NCBI RefSeq assembly: GCF_009078285.1
Contig: NZ_RQSP01000012.1
Location: 1-64,000, forward strand
Direction: 5' to 3'
Source: Bifidobacterium jacchi
GTDB taxonomy: Bacteria; Actinomycetota; Actinomycetes; Actinomycetales; Bifidobacteriaceae
Length of the DNA stretch: 64,000 nucleotides
Shown here: positions 1 through 8,859 of the stretch, in pieces
How the letters are laid out: each line of letters opens with the position of its first letter
Position numbering within the stretch: the stretch's first letter is position 1
Position numbers and translations under genes: made by a program
Notes under the pieces: generated by a model
What the model saw: only the letters and a program-made list of their open reading frames with translations
What the model was told of the DNA's origin: nothing
Databases searched by the model: none

Positions 1-66
1 GGGTGGCAGTGTGGTTGCGCTTGAGTGGCGGGTGGCGCGTGGGTGGCGGGTGGCTGGCGAGAAACC

Positions 67-450
67 ATGAATATGATGGTGAGCCTTATGCGTGCCCCTG
101 CAATAATTGATGGCAACATATTGCGGCAACATTTGACGGCAATACATATTGCCAAGTATGATTGTGTCGTGAGATTCGAAAACGAAGACGATGAGCCGAT
201 CATCCTGCCATCTGCGTTCAAGCACGGGGTGTCCGAGAACGACATCCTGCATGCGTGGCGCGAATCGCGGGGGCCGGTCGATATCAACTACAACCGTGAT
301 CCACCCACGTATATGTACGTGGGGCCTGGAGTATCGGGAGCTGTCTGGTATGAGATCGGTACCGCGTCGAGAGCGGGCTACGATGTGGAGTTGATCGTGC
401 ACGCCATGAAGGCGCGCCAAAGCTACCTAAGAAAGGAGGGACTACGATGA
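67..450 (+). CDS. BrnT-like toxin of a toxin-antitoxin pair
   Basis: Small protein of about 127 residues. The core FKHGVSENDILHAW, followed by a YVGPG..GAVWYEIG strand and the ending ELIVHAMKARQSYLR, matches the layout of BrnT-like (DUF4258-type) ribonuclease toxins common in actinobacteria. The stop overlaps the start of the next gene by 4 bases, typical of a translationally coupled toxin-antitoxin operon. The start is uncertain: ATG 67 and ATG 88 each have a weak purine-rich site, and the longer GTG at 25 lies in a GGGTGGC-repeated stretch and looks spurious. The family call rests on motif resemblance only. Toxicity is inferred. Confidence 0.6.
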   Translation: MNMMVSLMRAPAIIDGNILRQHLTAIHIAKYDCVVRFENEDDEPIILPSAFKHGVSENDILHAWRESRGPVDINYNRDPPTYMYVGPGVSGAVWYEIGTASRAGYDVELIVHAMKARQSYLRKEGLR

Positions 451-755
451 GATTTGAGGATCTTCCCAAGGCCGAGCAGGAGTCGCTAGCCGCATTCGGT
501 TTTGAAGTCGCTGCCGAGATGGAGGCACAGGATGTGCCAACGCCAGGCGATCCGACGCTCGACCCGCGTTATGATCCCTCGCGTGAGCTGCGACGGCTCA
601 ACTATCAGAGGCACGCGTTGGAGCGAGAGATCGAAGAAACGGTCAAGGCCAGTCGGGAGCATGGCCAGTCATGGAATACCATTGGCAGGGCACTCGGCGT
701 GACGGCTGAGGCTGCACGCCGCCGCTATGGTGTGCGCGGCCTGCAACATGCCTGA
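447..755 (+). CDS. HTH-type antitoxin partner
   Basis: Protein of 102 residues overlapping the toxin gene by 4 bases. Residues about 72-96 (SWNTIGRALGVTAEAARRRYG) form a clear helix-turn-helix of the kind seen in actinobacterial antitoxins next to BrnT-like toxins. The middle, about residues 45-70, is charged and probably helical. It probably neutralises the upstream toxin and autoregulates the operon. This is not the usual BrnA ribbon-helix-helix antitoxin. An alternative is a stand-alone small DNA-binding regulator. Confidence 0.6.
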   Translation: MRFEDLPKAEQESLAAFGFEVAAEMEAQDVPTPGDPTLDPRYDPSRELRRLNYQRHALEREIEETVKASREHGQSWNTIGRALGVTAEAARRRYGVRGLQHA

Positions 756-983
756 AATCTGCAATACAGTGAGCTGCTCAGGGTGGAATACATCCTCCTG
801 AAAGGTGGTGCGCACCGCACGCCACAAGAACGGCTGGCTCGACTAGCCTCATAGACGGTCACTTGACCGAATGGTCGATTGGTGGGGATGTGCCATACCG
901 GCGCGTCATACCGGCGCACCCCCACCATGCTATTACGACGTAACTGGTAGGACGCATGCCAGTCAAGATCATGCGGCCGCACC

Positions 984-1490
984 CTACCCGGCGAGCGGCC
1001 CCCATTCCTGAATCGTGTAGCGCGGCGGCAGCTCGCCATGCTCAATGAAGCGCTGAATCTCCAGATCGGGCGTGCGCCGCGCCATGACGTCGCACAGGTA
1101 GCCGATGTTTGCTGCGAAGTGGCGCGGGCAGTAGTAGTACGTTTCCGGTTGCGTCGCCGTATCGCCGGGGTCCGACCGGTACGCCTTGATGTAGTATTCC
1201 GGTTTCTCATGGCAGTCGTGCCGCTGTGCCGCGTGCGGATCGTCCAGGTCGGCGAAGTCCTCGTCGTCATCGAATCCGCTGCTCGCGTAGATGCATTGCG
1301 GTTCGTGTCGGCCGCCGTGGTCGCCGTCGCGCGGCGGCAGTCCGGTGTCGTCGTTGTGGAACTGGTCGAGTATGTCGTCGAGATACACCACAGGCGGCAG
1401 TGACGCGGCCGCTCGTCGGTTCATGATTGGGCGTGCGCTTCGTGCTGCTGCGTTCATGGTTGGTTGTGTGCCTTGTGCTGTTGTATTCAT
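984..1490 (-). CDS. Hypothetical protein with CPRHFA motif (paralogue 1)
   Basis: 168-residue protein of unknown function. A good ribosome binding site (GGAGG) lies 8 bases before ATG 1490. The N-terminus is Ala/Thr/Met/Arg-rich and repetitive, the middle is acidic (FDDDEDFADLDD), and the C-terminal half holds HDCHEKPEYYIKAYR and then YYYCPRHFAANI. The same Cys-spaced pattern and CPRHFA motif recur in the protein at 23144-23545, so the two are paralogues. The two Cys and the His could bind a metal, but this is a guess. It probably belongs to an accessory element. Confidence 0.6.
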   Translation of the reverse strand: MNTTAQGTQPTMNAAARSARPIMNRRAAASLPPVVYLDDILDQFHNDDTGLPPRDGDHGGRHEPQCIYASSGFDDDEDFADLDDPHAAQRHDCHEKPEYYIKAYRSDPGDTATQPETYYYCPRHFAANIGYLCDVMARRTPDLEIQRFIEHGELPPRYTIQEWGPLAG

Positions 1491-1549
1491 GATTGAATCC
1501 TCCGATCGAATTGGGTATGCGCAGTGGGTTGTGGTTGGTTGATGTGATT

Positions 1550-1584
1550 GGCTCCCCTACTCTGATGAGGGGAGTCGGGGAGCC
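1550..1584. repeat. GC-rich hairpin, dispersed-repeat-like
   Basis: Arms GGCTCCCC and GGGGAGCC enclose CTCTGATGAGGGGAG. It lies between two minus-strand genes and could act as a terminator for the 1619-2506 gene. The core CTCTGATGAGGGG also occurs at about 43612-43625, inside a coding linker in the EPS cluster, which suggests copies of one dispersed repeat. Confidence 0.5.
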
Positions 1585-1618
1585 GGCGATATGGTCAGCG
1601 GACTGTCGATGCCGGACG

Positions 1619-2506
1619 CTAGTCTTGGCCGCGTTCGAGCTGGCTGATGCGGTCTTCAAACAGGGCCTCCTCCTTGAGTTCGCGGATGGCGGCCCGCCAT
1701 TGCGCGAACTCGTCGGTGTCGCGTTTGGCGATGTGCTCGCCGAGTTCGCGACTCCACCGCGCGATGTCTCGATTCAGCTCCTGCTCGGTGTAGGGGCTGC
1801 CGGAGGGGCTGCCGGAGGGGCTGGCGGCAGCGGCATCATCCTCGTATTTCTCGTTCCCGTTGAGGCTGTGATACGGCGTGTCGACGGATCCGGTGGACCT
1901 CACGCGGATCGTCATCATGTCGTTCTGGCCGACGATGAATTCGGTTTTGGTGCCGACGCCGAGCGGAATCACCACGCCGGTGGTGTGCTCGATGACCGCG
2001 TGAAGGTCCGGTTCGGCTTCGTCGCGATCATCGGTGAGCATGTTGTCGTTGATCGCCGTATCCAGATCGAGCACGTCCCACAGACGTTCCACATGCGTGA
2101 TCACCGGCGAGTCGGGCATGTCGGCGAATGCCGGGCGAAAGCTCACTTTCATCAGCGGCATGAACTGCTGTTCGGTCATCCAGTGCTGCAGTCGGGGAAT
2201 GTTGAACTGGAGCCGCGCGGGGTAGTGGTCGTTGGTCACACGGCAGCCGGCGCTGTCGGTGATCGTGCAGCGGTCGATCCAGCGGCAGTTCCAGTTGCCG
2301 TTCTCGTCGTGCTGCGGTCGGCGGAAATACATGGCGCTGAACTGCAGCGGCGTCTCCGCCGTGCGCCTTGCGAAGAACTTCTCCGACGCGCTGGCGTGGC
2401 TCCAGTAGGGGAGGCTGAAGTGCGCCGCGAACCGGCGCTCGCCGGTGGCGCTGGGTGGAAGCTGCCTGAAATTCCGGTTTCCTGATACATCCATGATGAT
2501 GCTCAT
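1619..2506 (-). CDS. Hypothetical protein
   Basis: 295-residue protein with no recognised domain. ATG 2506 was chosen because GAAAGGAG sits about 7 bases before it; the open frame continues upstream into the hairpin-repeat array and that part is unlikely to be coding. No signal peptide or membrane segment is visible. The C-terminus has a run built on SPSGSPSGSP, then a charged, probably coiled-coil tail rich in Glu and Arg. It sits upstream of, and on the same strand as, the 984-1490 gene, so the two may be co-transcribed. Confidence 0.5.
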   Translation of the reverse strand: MSIIMDVSGNRNFRQLPPSATGERRFAAHFSLPYWSHASASEKFFARRTAETPLQFSAMYFRRPQHDENGNWNCRWIDRCTITDSAGCRVTNDHYPARLQFNIPRLQHWMTEQQFMPLMKVSFRPAFADMPDSPVITHVERLWDVLDLDTAINDNMLTDDRDEAEPDLHAVIEHTTGVVIPLGVGTKTEFIVGQNDMMTIRVRSTGSVDTPYHSLNGNEKYEDDAAAASPSGSPSGSPYTEQELNRDIARWSRELGEHIAKRDTDEFAQWRAAIRELKEEALFEDRISQLERGQD

Positions 2507-2637
2507 GATGATTCTCCTTTCAATGAGGTTTTTCGCTATCACCATGAATAACCGGACAATTATGAGACTGTTGCTGTTGCTGTTTTCGTGGGCTGGACGG
2601 TGGGGCACCATGGTTGGGCGCTGCGTGCCACCATCTT

Positions 2638-3186
2638 GTGGGATGCAACGCAACAAGGGCCCTCTATCGCGTTCCGTCCCACGCTCTCGCGGATATTATT
2701 GGGACGCAACGCAAAAACAAGCCAAAATCACGCTGCATCCCACCGACTGGCGTGTGACCTGTGGGATGCAACGCAACAAGACGCGCGAATCGCGTTGCGT
2801 CCCACAAAAACAGGCAATTCTGTGGGATGCAACGCGCATAAGCCCCGATCCTGCGTTCCGTCCCACTCGCGCACTATTCCAGAGCAAACCAGCCATGAAA
2901 GCCTCACACCGAATCCGCCATTTTCCAACGATTTCATCTGAGAGTTCCCTGAATGCTCCATGTGGTGCCAGCGCAGTCGTGGGACGCAACGTGATTCGGG
3001 CCTGTTTTTGCGTTGCGTCCCCCGGAATAATGGGATGGAACGCGATCTGGGTGTTGTTTTGCGTTGCGTCCCCCGAATCAGTGGGAATTAGTGGGACGCA
3101 ACGCGATTCAGGCGTTGTTTTGCGTTGCGTCCCCCGGAATAGTGGGACGGAACGCGATGATGGGTCAATTAAGCGTTGCATCCCAC
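2638..3186. repeat. Array of eight 44-45 bp hairpin units (GGGAYGSAACGC arms)
   Basis: Imperfect hairpins of 44-45 bp with arms like GTGGGATGCAACGC and GCGTTGCGTCCCAC start at about 2638, 2699, 2761, 2822, 2979, 3030, 3091 and 3142. The first four repeat every 61-62 bp; the last four are 51 or 61 bp apart. The loops of units 5-8 resemble the reverse complement of those in units 1-4, so the array is two blocks facing in opposite directions. Apart from the last unit, which touches the istB scar, it lies in non-coding DNA. Confidence 0.85.
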
Positions 3187-3410
3187 GGCCACATCACGGC
3201 CACATCAGGTTGTGTGTTATTGGTTATTGGTTTGGCGCGCGTGGTGTTGGCGTGGTGTCGGCGCATGGTGTATTCGCCGGTGTCGATGGTGATGCCGTTG
3301 TGGATGATGCGGTCCATGATCGCGTCGGCCGTCACGTCGCCTCCCAGTCGTTGGTGCCAGTCCTTGACGGGTATTGGGCTGCATCGATTGCGGTCATTGT
3401 GGCCGGCCAT
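3165..3410 (-). pseudogene. Remnant of istB (IS21-family helper ATPase), C-terminal end
   Basis: The translated stretch PVKDWHQRLGGDVTADAIMD followed by RIIHNGITIDTGEYTMRR strongly resembles the C-terminal end of IstB-type ATPases, where a tryptophan-containing segment leads to GDPTIADAILDR and then ESMRK. Only about 50 family-like residues (about 3228-3374) remain. No Walker motifs, no istA and no IS ends were seen. The final residues run into the hairpin array. This is a scar of an IS21-type insertion. Confidence 0.65.
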
Positions 3411-3452
3411 TGTGGCCGGTCACTGTGTCGATCACTGGCTCAGCACTCTGGT

Positions 3453-4967
3453 TCAGCGCCGCTTGCGGCAGTATTTGCCGCCGATGCCGGGCTTGCCGTC
3501 CGGTGCCCACGGCCCCTGCCCGGTTTGCCGGAGCATGTTGAGATGATGTTTCATCGCCACGAGCATGATATGCGTGTCTTCCAGGCCGAGATGGCGTTCG
3601 GCTTTGTCCGCGGCTAGCGCACCTTGTCGCTTGGCGTAGGCGTCGAGCGTGTTGCTGCCGTACGGATGCGCTTCGTCGGGTGCCGAGCCGGCATCCCAGC
3701 GCTTGCTCATGGGCAGGGTGTCGATGATGGTGATGTCGCCGTTGCGATAGTGTTCCGCGTAGCCTGCGATGTTGAGCATGAAGTAGCTATGCTCGAATGT
3801 GGCGTTGTGCGCCACGTATGGCTGACGGATGAGCCGGGTGAGCAGCGCGTGCTGCGCGTCCGGATATTCGTCGAACGGCTTGAGTCCGGCGTTCGGCCCG
3901 ATGGCGCGCACGTCGATTCCGATCAGATCGGCGATCAGCGGATTGCCGTGACGCGAGTTGCGCGCGGTCACGCCGAATCGCAGGCGGGCCTGGCCGTAGG
4001 CGTCGCCTTCGGTGTAGTAGTGCTGCTCATATCGGAACCCGCCAGGCGCGTTTGCCGGTCGCGGGGAGCGCATGTTCATGTATTCAAAGCCGACGTCGAT
4101 GATATACACGCGTGCCGGGTCGATGCCGGTGGTTTCGATGTCGATTCCCATGACCATGTCCACGCTGCGACCGGGCAGGTAGGCATCACGCCAATCGGAT
4201 CGGCCGTATTGACCGTGATTGGGCGCGGTGCTGCGAGATGCCGAAGCGGGGGCGGCGGTGGTCGGGGCCGCGCTGGGGGGATTCGTGATGGTTGACGCGC
4301 CGTACGCGCGATTCGTGGCATTCGCCGTAGCCCGTGCCGCGTTCTGCTGGCTGCGATAGGCGGCGCGCGCCTCCTGCATGAGCGCGGTATCGTCCTGAAT
4401 GTCGTCGATGGCGAACGGGCAGAGCGGTTCACGATGCAGCACGGTCACATTGGAACGCCCTTGGCGTTCGGTACTGACCGTCCAATAGCCTTGTGCGGCG
4501 CCGCGATCGATGAGCAGCTGAATCTCGTCGTTGAGGCGGCGATTCACATATGCCAGTGCGCGGGGGAGTCGATACGAGGTTAGGTGGCGGTCGAAGTCCA
4601 TCATGAACGCGGTGGTGCACTGCGCGAGAATCGACTCGAGCATGTTGCGCATTGCATAATCATGGCTGAGCATGAGATGCAGATCCGAACCGGCGCCGGC
4701 CTGCAGATCCTGGTCGGATGCCACGCCGAGACCGGCGGCCAGATTCAGCCTTCGCACCCTGCGCCAGTCGATTGGACGACCCTGCGCGTCGAGCGGCATG
4801 GCCACGGCCCACTGGTCGACGTCCTCCAACGCCTCGTTGAGCCATGCCAGATCGGTGCCGTATTCACTTGTGGCTGCTGCGGTGGCTGTGGTTGTGGTTG
4901 TGGCTGCCGTGGCTGTGGCTGCCGTGGTGGCTGTGGCTGCTGCGGTTGTCGTTCTGTACTGTGCCAT
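3453..4967 (-). CDS. DnaQ-like (DEDD) 3'-5' exonuclease domain protein
   Basis: 504-residue protein. AAGGAG five bases before ATG 4967 sets the start. Residues about 5-35 are an Ala/Thr simple-sequence stretch, and the next 250 residues are unrecognised. The C-terminal 220 residues form an RNase-T/DnaQ exonuclease domain: ExoI GIDIETTG, ExoII YVAHNATFEHSYF and ExoIII HLGLEDTH supply the acidic and histidine residues for two metal ions. ExoII has Glu where Asp is usual. It probably trims DNA or RNA ends. Orphan exonucleases of this kind are common on mobile elements. The substrate is unknown. Confidence 0.75.
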   Translation of the reverse strand: MAQYRTTTAAATATTAATATAATTTTTATAAATSEYGTDLAWLNEALEDVDQWAVAMPLDAQGRPIDWRRVRRLNLAAGLGVASDQDLQAGAGSDLHLMLSHDYAMRNMLESILAQCTTAFMMDFDRHLTSYRLPRALAYVNRRLNDEIQLLIDRGAAQGYWTVSTERQGRSNVTVLHREPLCPFAIDDIQDDTALMQEARAAYRSQQNAARATANATNRAYGASTITNPPSAAPTTAAPASASRSTAPNHGQYGRSDWRDAYLPGRSVDMVMGIDIETTGIDPARVYIIDVGFEYMNMRSPRPANAPGGFRYEQHYYTEGDAYGQARLRFGVTARNSRHGNPLIADLIGIDVRAIGPNAGLKPFDEYPDAQHALLTRLIRQPYVAHNATFEHSYFMLNIAGYAEHYRNGDITIIDTLPMSKRWDAGSAPDEAHPYGSNTLDAYAKRQGALAADKAERHLGLEDTHIMLVAMKHHLNMLRQTGQGPWAPDGKPGIGGKYCRKRR

Positions 4968-5379
4968 TGATGCTCCTTGTCCTGTTTCCCACCTAGCTCT
5001 GTCGCCTGCAAACAATGTCGTCTGCTAGCGGCGGTGCCGCTGACATTTCCTATAACCGGACAATCATTGAGTCAGCTCAATTATTAGTCCATAACTGTCG
5101 AGTTCATTGACATTTCTTCCTGTTTTATACTTTGTGCTTGGTGATATGGCGCTCAATTTCGGCAAGCTGTTTCCTGGTATTGATGGAAAAACAACGTTCG
5201 GTCTCATGTATATCGAAATACCGAATCAAACTCTGCTTCAGTGCGGTTCGATTGCCCGCAGAGTCCCAGATATGGCTGCAAACGTGGCTGGCTCAGCATC
5301 TGCTCAGCCGCCAGCGACTGCGCTGTAGGTGACGCCACGCGTTGCCAATGCTGTACCCACATGCTATCCTTGCACTGCT
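4968..5379. other. Intergenic region, no gene supported
   Basis: AT-richer than its surroundings, with only short overlapping frames that lack ribosome binding sites or family resemblance. It separates the minus-strand exonuclease gene from the end of the restriction-modification genes and presumably holds the exonuclease promoter. Confidence 0.5.
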
Positions 5380-5437
5380 GCTTCGGCGAAAGGCTGAAGC
5401 GCTCTACGTCGATGGCCCCGGTTTCCGCCGGGGCCAT
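5380..5437. terminator. Two consecutive hairpins, terminator or small structured RNA
   Basis: Hairpin 1 pairs GCTTCGGC with GCTGAAGC across five bases (5380-5400). Hairpin 2 pairs ATGGCCCCGG with CCGGGGCCAT across six bases (5412-5437) and is followed on the plus strand by TAGTTTGTCT. It lies about 155 bases past the stop of res on the minus strand. It could terminate that operon in either orientation, or be the 3' end of a plus-strand small RNA. Confidence 0.45.
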
Positions 5438-5592
5438 TAGTTTGTCTCATGCTACCCCATAGCCCGTCTTTATTCGACTGCCATTGATCCTTTAAAAAAC
5501 TTTATACAGATTGAGAGCTGATTCCATAAGGGAATCAACCCATTGACTCCTTTGTATGCCAAAATTGGTTTAACAGAGCCATTTCATGCCTG

Positions 5593-8500
5593 TTATTGCA
5601 GTGATTTGATCGTCTCGAGGAGCGACTGATAGCTGTCCGCCTGACCATAGCGAACCTCGCCGGCCAGCTGGAACTTGTTGAACAGCGTCTTAGCGCAGGC
5701 GATTTTGCCTTTTTCGACTTGACGTAGTTCAAACGAATCCATAGTGCCTTTGGTTTCAGCCACGAAGAACAGGTGCTTGATGCCGCTGCCTTCGCGGAAT
5801 GCGACCGCCCAGTCGGGTGCGTAGTTGCCGACCGGCGTGGGAATTTGGAATCCACGCGGGAGTTTCGCATAAACCGCAACTTCGTCCGCAGCGTCGAGAT
5901 CCTTGGCGAAGCGCCGTTCGACGCTTTCCTTGGCGGTACCGTCGGGGAAGACGAAGTCCTGCACGCATTTGCTGGCGCGGTAGGCTTCGGATTCCTCGCG
6001 CACGTTGCCTCCTGCGGTGAAGATGCTTGCATCGTAGTCGCCTTCGATGCGGTCGTAGCAGATGTGGTCCACGATCATGGTGGCCTTCTGCTCGACGATC
6101 AGCTTCGAGACCTTGGCGATGAACTGCTCGGGATTGTCCGCGAACATGCGGAACTTGTCGCCGCGAATCGCCTTGAGAATGCGCGCCGCGCAGCGACGGG
6201 TGATACTTGCCGCACGCGCTATTTCACCGAGCAGATCATAGGTGACGTTACGCGCAACGGCTATGTTCAGTTCCTGATTGTTGCTGACATGTTGACGGTC
6301 GAAATGATCGCCAGCAGCCAGCTCGTTGCGGTTCGCTTCCTGCTTCTGGATGCCGCGCGTCAGCGTATAGGTCATTGTCGACACGACGAGATGATCGTTG
6401 ATGGATGACACTGATTTGCTGACGAGCTCGTCATCGTCGAAACTGACCGTGTACGCATACTTGTGGTTGATGCGTTTCCACAATGCCTGGAATTCCTTAC
6501 GATCCCAGTTGGCATTCAATGGGTTGGACAGCACTTTCTTTTTGAGTGCGTTGCCGATTTGCATGACGAGTTCGCCTTCGAGCACACTGTCAAGCGCGTA
6601 ACGGATCGCATCGATCTTGACCGCGGGCACGGCTTTGGCGAGATCCTCCATCGTGCTCTCGTCAAGACGGTTGTTTCGGTACTGGTCGGTGAGCTTGTCG
6701 TCCATATCGATCAGATCGTACTTGATGAGTACGTGACAGATTTTCCTGGACTCGTCCGCGCTGAACGTGACCGGCTCCTCGCCCTCATGTTCGGGACCGA
6801 GTTGCTCGGCGGGCACGCTGACGTGCGTAAAGAACGCGTTGTCGACCTTGATCGGACGATCGCGCAGTTCGCTGTTGATGTCCTTCTGCAGCGAGTCGGT
6901 GAACGTCGCATAGCTTTCCGACGCGATCACTGTCAGCAGGTTGATTTCCTGCACCTGATCGGCGCCGAGCACGTTCACGTCCTGGCGCACGCCGTCCTTG
7001 TTCACGCACAAACGCAAACCGCGGCCGACTTCCTGCCGTTTGCCGGTTTCGGAATCGGAATGCTTGAGCGTGCAGATCTGGAACACGTTCGGATTATCCC
7101 AGCCTTCGCGCAACGCGGAATGGCTGAAGATGAACCGGGTCGGCTCGTCGAAGCTCAGCAGCCGTTCCTTGTTTTTGAGGATCAGATCATAGGCGCTGAT
7201 GTCGTCGCTTTCGTCAGAACCGCGTTTGAGGGTCGAGTCGACGGAGTGGCCGTGCTTGTCGATGCTGAAATAGCCGTTGTGCGCGGCGTGCGCGCTCGTG
7301 TGGCGCAGCCAGTCGCGATACTTGTCGCCGTCCACGTCCAAATGCATGGCGAGGTACTCATGCACGCATGAATCGTATTCTTCCTCGAACATGCGCGCGT
7401 ACTCGCCAAGCTGTTCTTCGTTATTGTCGTCATACCACCGGTATTTGGCGACCTCATCGATGAAGAACAGGCTCAGGCATTTGATGCCGCGCTCGAACAG
7501 CATGGCTTCCTTGTCCAAGTGGCTTTTGATGGTCTCCCGGATCTGGATGCGACGCATATCCGCCTGTGCGCCGTCGTTGAGGATCTCACCGCGATGCAGC
7601 ACGGTTCCGTTCAGGAACCGAACGTAGCCGACGCCATCATCTCCGAGCTGGTCGGGCACGATGCCGTCCGGCGCGATACGCCAATCATCACGATACGCTT
7701 CAAGCTCGCCCGACGCGGTATACAGGTCGTCGTTCACGTCGAATGTGCCGGTCGTTTTGACCACGTTGCCGGTGGCAGACATTTTCTTGAACTCGATACG
7801 CGCCTGCGGTGCCCGGTTCGGACGGATGATGATGTCCTGCAGGTACAGGTAGCCGTCGGTACCGCGCATGTTGTTCAGTTCGATGCCCTTGACTTCGATA
7901 CGCTTGACGAGCCGCTGATTGTACGCATCCAATGCGTCCAACGCATAGACGAGATCATGCTTGACCTTGTGCGTGGCCGAATAATTGAGCACGAACAACG
8001 GGTTGAACTGGGCGATGCCCTGCTGCGTGGCCTTGCCGCCCATTTTCTGCGGCTCATCCATGATGATGATCGGCCGCGTGGCCGCGATCACGTCGATCGG
8101 TCGCCGGGAACCGAAATCGTCTCGTTCAGAGAAAATAATGCGGGATTCCTTGCTGCGTCCAGTCTCCTTCATGGATGTGTTGAACGCCTGCATGTTGATG
8201 ACCATGACCGAAATGTCCGATGATTGGGCGAACGAGTCCAGTTCGGTCAGGTTCGACGAATTGTAGATGAACCAGTTGATGTGCTTGCCATAGCCTTCGC
8301 CGTTATCCGCGCCGGACGTGTAGAAATAATCGTCGGTCAACGCCAATGACTTGGCTACGCCTTCGCGAATCGCGATGGACGGCACCACGATGATGAACTT
8401 CGACCAGCCGTACCGGCGGTTCAGTTCATACATGGTTTTCGTATATACGAACGTTTTGCCGGTGCCGGTTTCCATCTCGACGTCCAATTCGACCGCGCCA

Positions 8501-8847
8501 TTGCCGGCGAACAGTCGTTTCGATTCGGGAACGTCGTGATTGTGCTGGACTTTGCGAACATTGGCCAACAGCTGATCGGCGGACAGCATCAGATCGCCGT
8601 TGCGATATCCGGTATCATCCGGCTCATTCAACTGCACATCGTTGAAGGTGGACTGTTTGGGCTGCTCGTCGTCAAAACCCAGTTCACCCTGCGCGGGCTC
8701 CGGCGTGAACACCGGTTCCGGCTTTGCCCACACGCCGACATCATGAATATAGCTGGTACGCTCCTGCAACGGCTGGCCGGCGAACACATCGCACACGGCG
8801 TTCGCCGCATCGGTCTGATACTGATACCTTGAAAACTCGAATTTCAT
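5593..8847 (-). CDS. res: Type III restriction enzyme, Res subunit
   Basis: 1084-residue protein that cuts unmodified DNA after ATP-driven communication between two sites, in complex with Mod. Helicase motifs are clear: Walker A EMETGTGKT (about 124-132), DEPQ Walker B (264-267), SAT (290-292), and later SHSALREGWDNP and QEVGRGLR. The C-terminal region has a PD-(D/E)XK-like nuclease motif, APDWAV..FFVAETKG. Length and order match the family. It starts 12 bases after the mod stop, so the two form one operon. The gene appears intact. Confidence 0.93.
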   Translation of the reverse strand: MKFEFSRYQYQTDAANAVCDVFAGQPLQERTSYIHDVGVWAKPEPVFTPEPAQGELGFDDEQPKQSTFNDVQLNEPDDTGYRNGDLMLSADQLLANVRKVQHNHDVPESKRLFAGNGAVELDVEMETGTGKTFVYTKTMYELNRRYGWSKFIIVVPSIAIREGVAKSLALTDDYFYTSGADNGEGYGKHINWFIYNSSNLTELDSFAQSSDISVMVINMQAFNTSMKETGRSKESRIIFSERDDFGSRRPIDVIAATRPIIIMDEPQKMGGKATQQGIAQFNPLFVLNYSATHKVKHDLVYALDALDAYNQRLVKRIEVKGIELNNMRGTDGYLYLQDIIIRPNRAPQARIEFKKMSATGNVVKTTGTFDVNDDLYTASGELEAYRDDWRIAPDGIVPDQLGDDGVGYVRFLNGTVLHRGEILNDGAQADMRRIQIRETIKSHLDKEAMLFERGIKCLSLFFIDEVAKYRWYDDNNEEQLGEYARMFEEEYDSCVHEYLAMHLDVDGDKYRDWLRHTSAHAAHNGYFSIDKHGHSVDSTLKRGSDESDDISAYDLILKNKERLLSFDEPTRFIFSHSALREGWDNPNVFQICTLKHSDSETGKRQEVGRGLRLCVNKDGVRQDVNVLGADQVQEINLLTVIASESYATFTDSLQKDINSELRDRPIKVDNAFFTHVSVPAEQLGPEHEGEEPVTFSADESRKICHVLIKYDLIDMDDKLTDQYRNNRLDESTMEDLAKAVPAVKIDAIRYALDSVLEGELVMQIGNALKKKVLSNPLNANWDRKEFQALWKRINHKYAYTVSFDDDELVSKSVSSINDHLVVSTMTYTLTRGIQKQEANRNELAAGDHFDRQHVSNNQELNIAVARNVTYDLLGEIARAASITRRCAARILKAIRGDKFRMFADNPEQFIAKVSKLIVEQKATMIVDHICYDRIEGDYDASIFTAGGNVREESEAYRASKCVQDFVFPDGTAKESVERRFAKDLDAADEVAVYAKLPRGFQIPTPVGNYAPDWAVAFREGSGIKHLFFVAETKGTMDSFELRQVEKGKIACAKTLFNKFQLAGEVRYGQADSYQSLLETIKSLQ

Positions 8848-8859
8848 GAGCGATCACCT

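Noticed and set aside
5204-5437. 77-residue minus-strand frame downstream of res
   Set aside because: Its start lies in the GC-rich hairpin; no ribosome binding site and no recognisable family.
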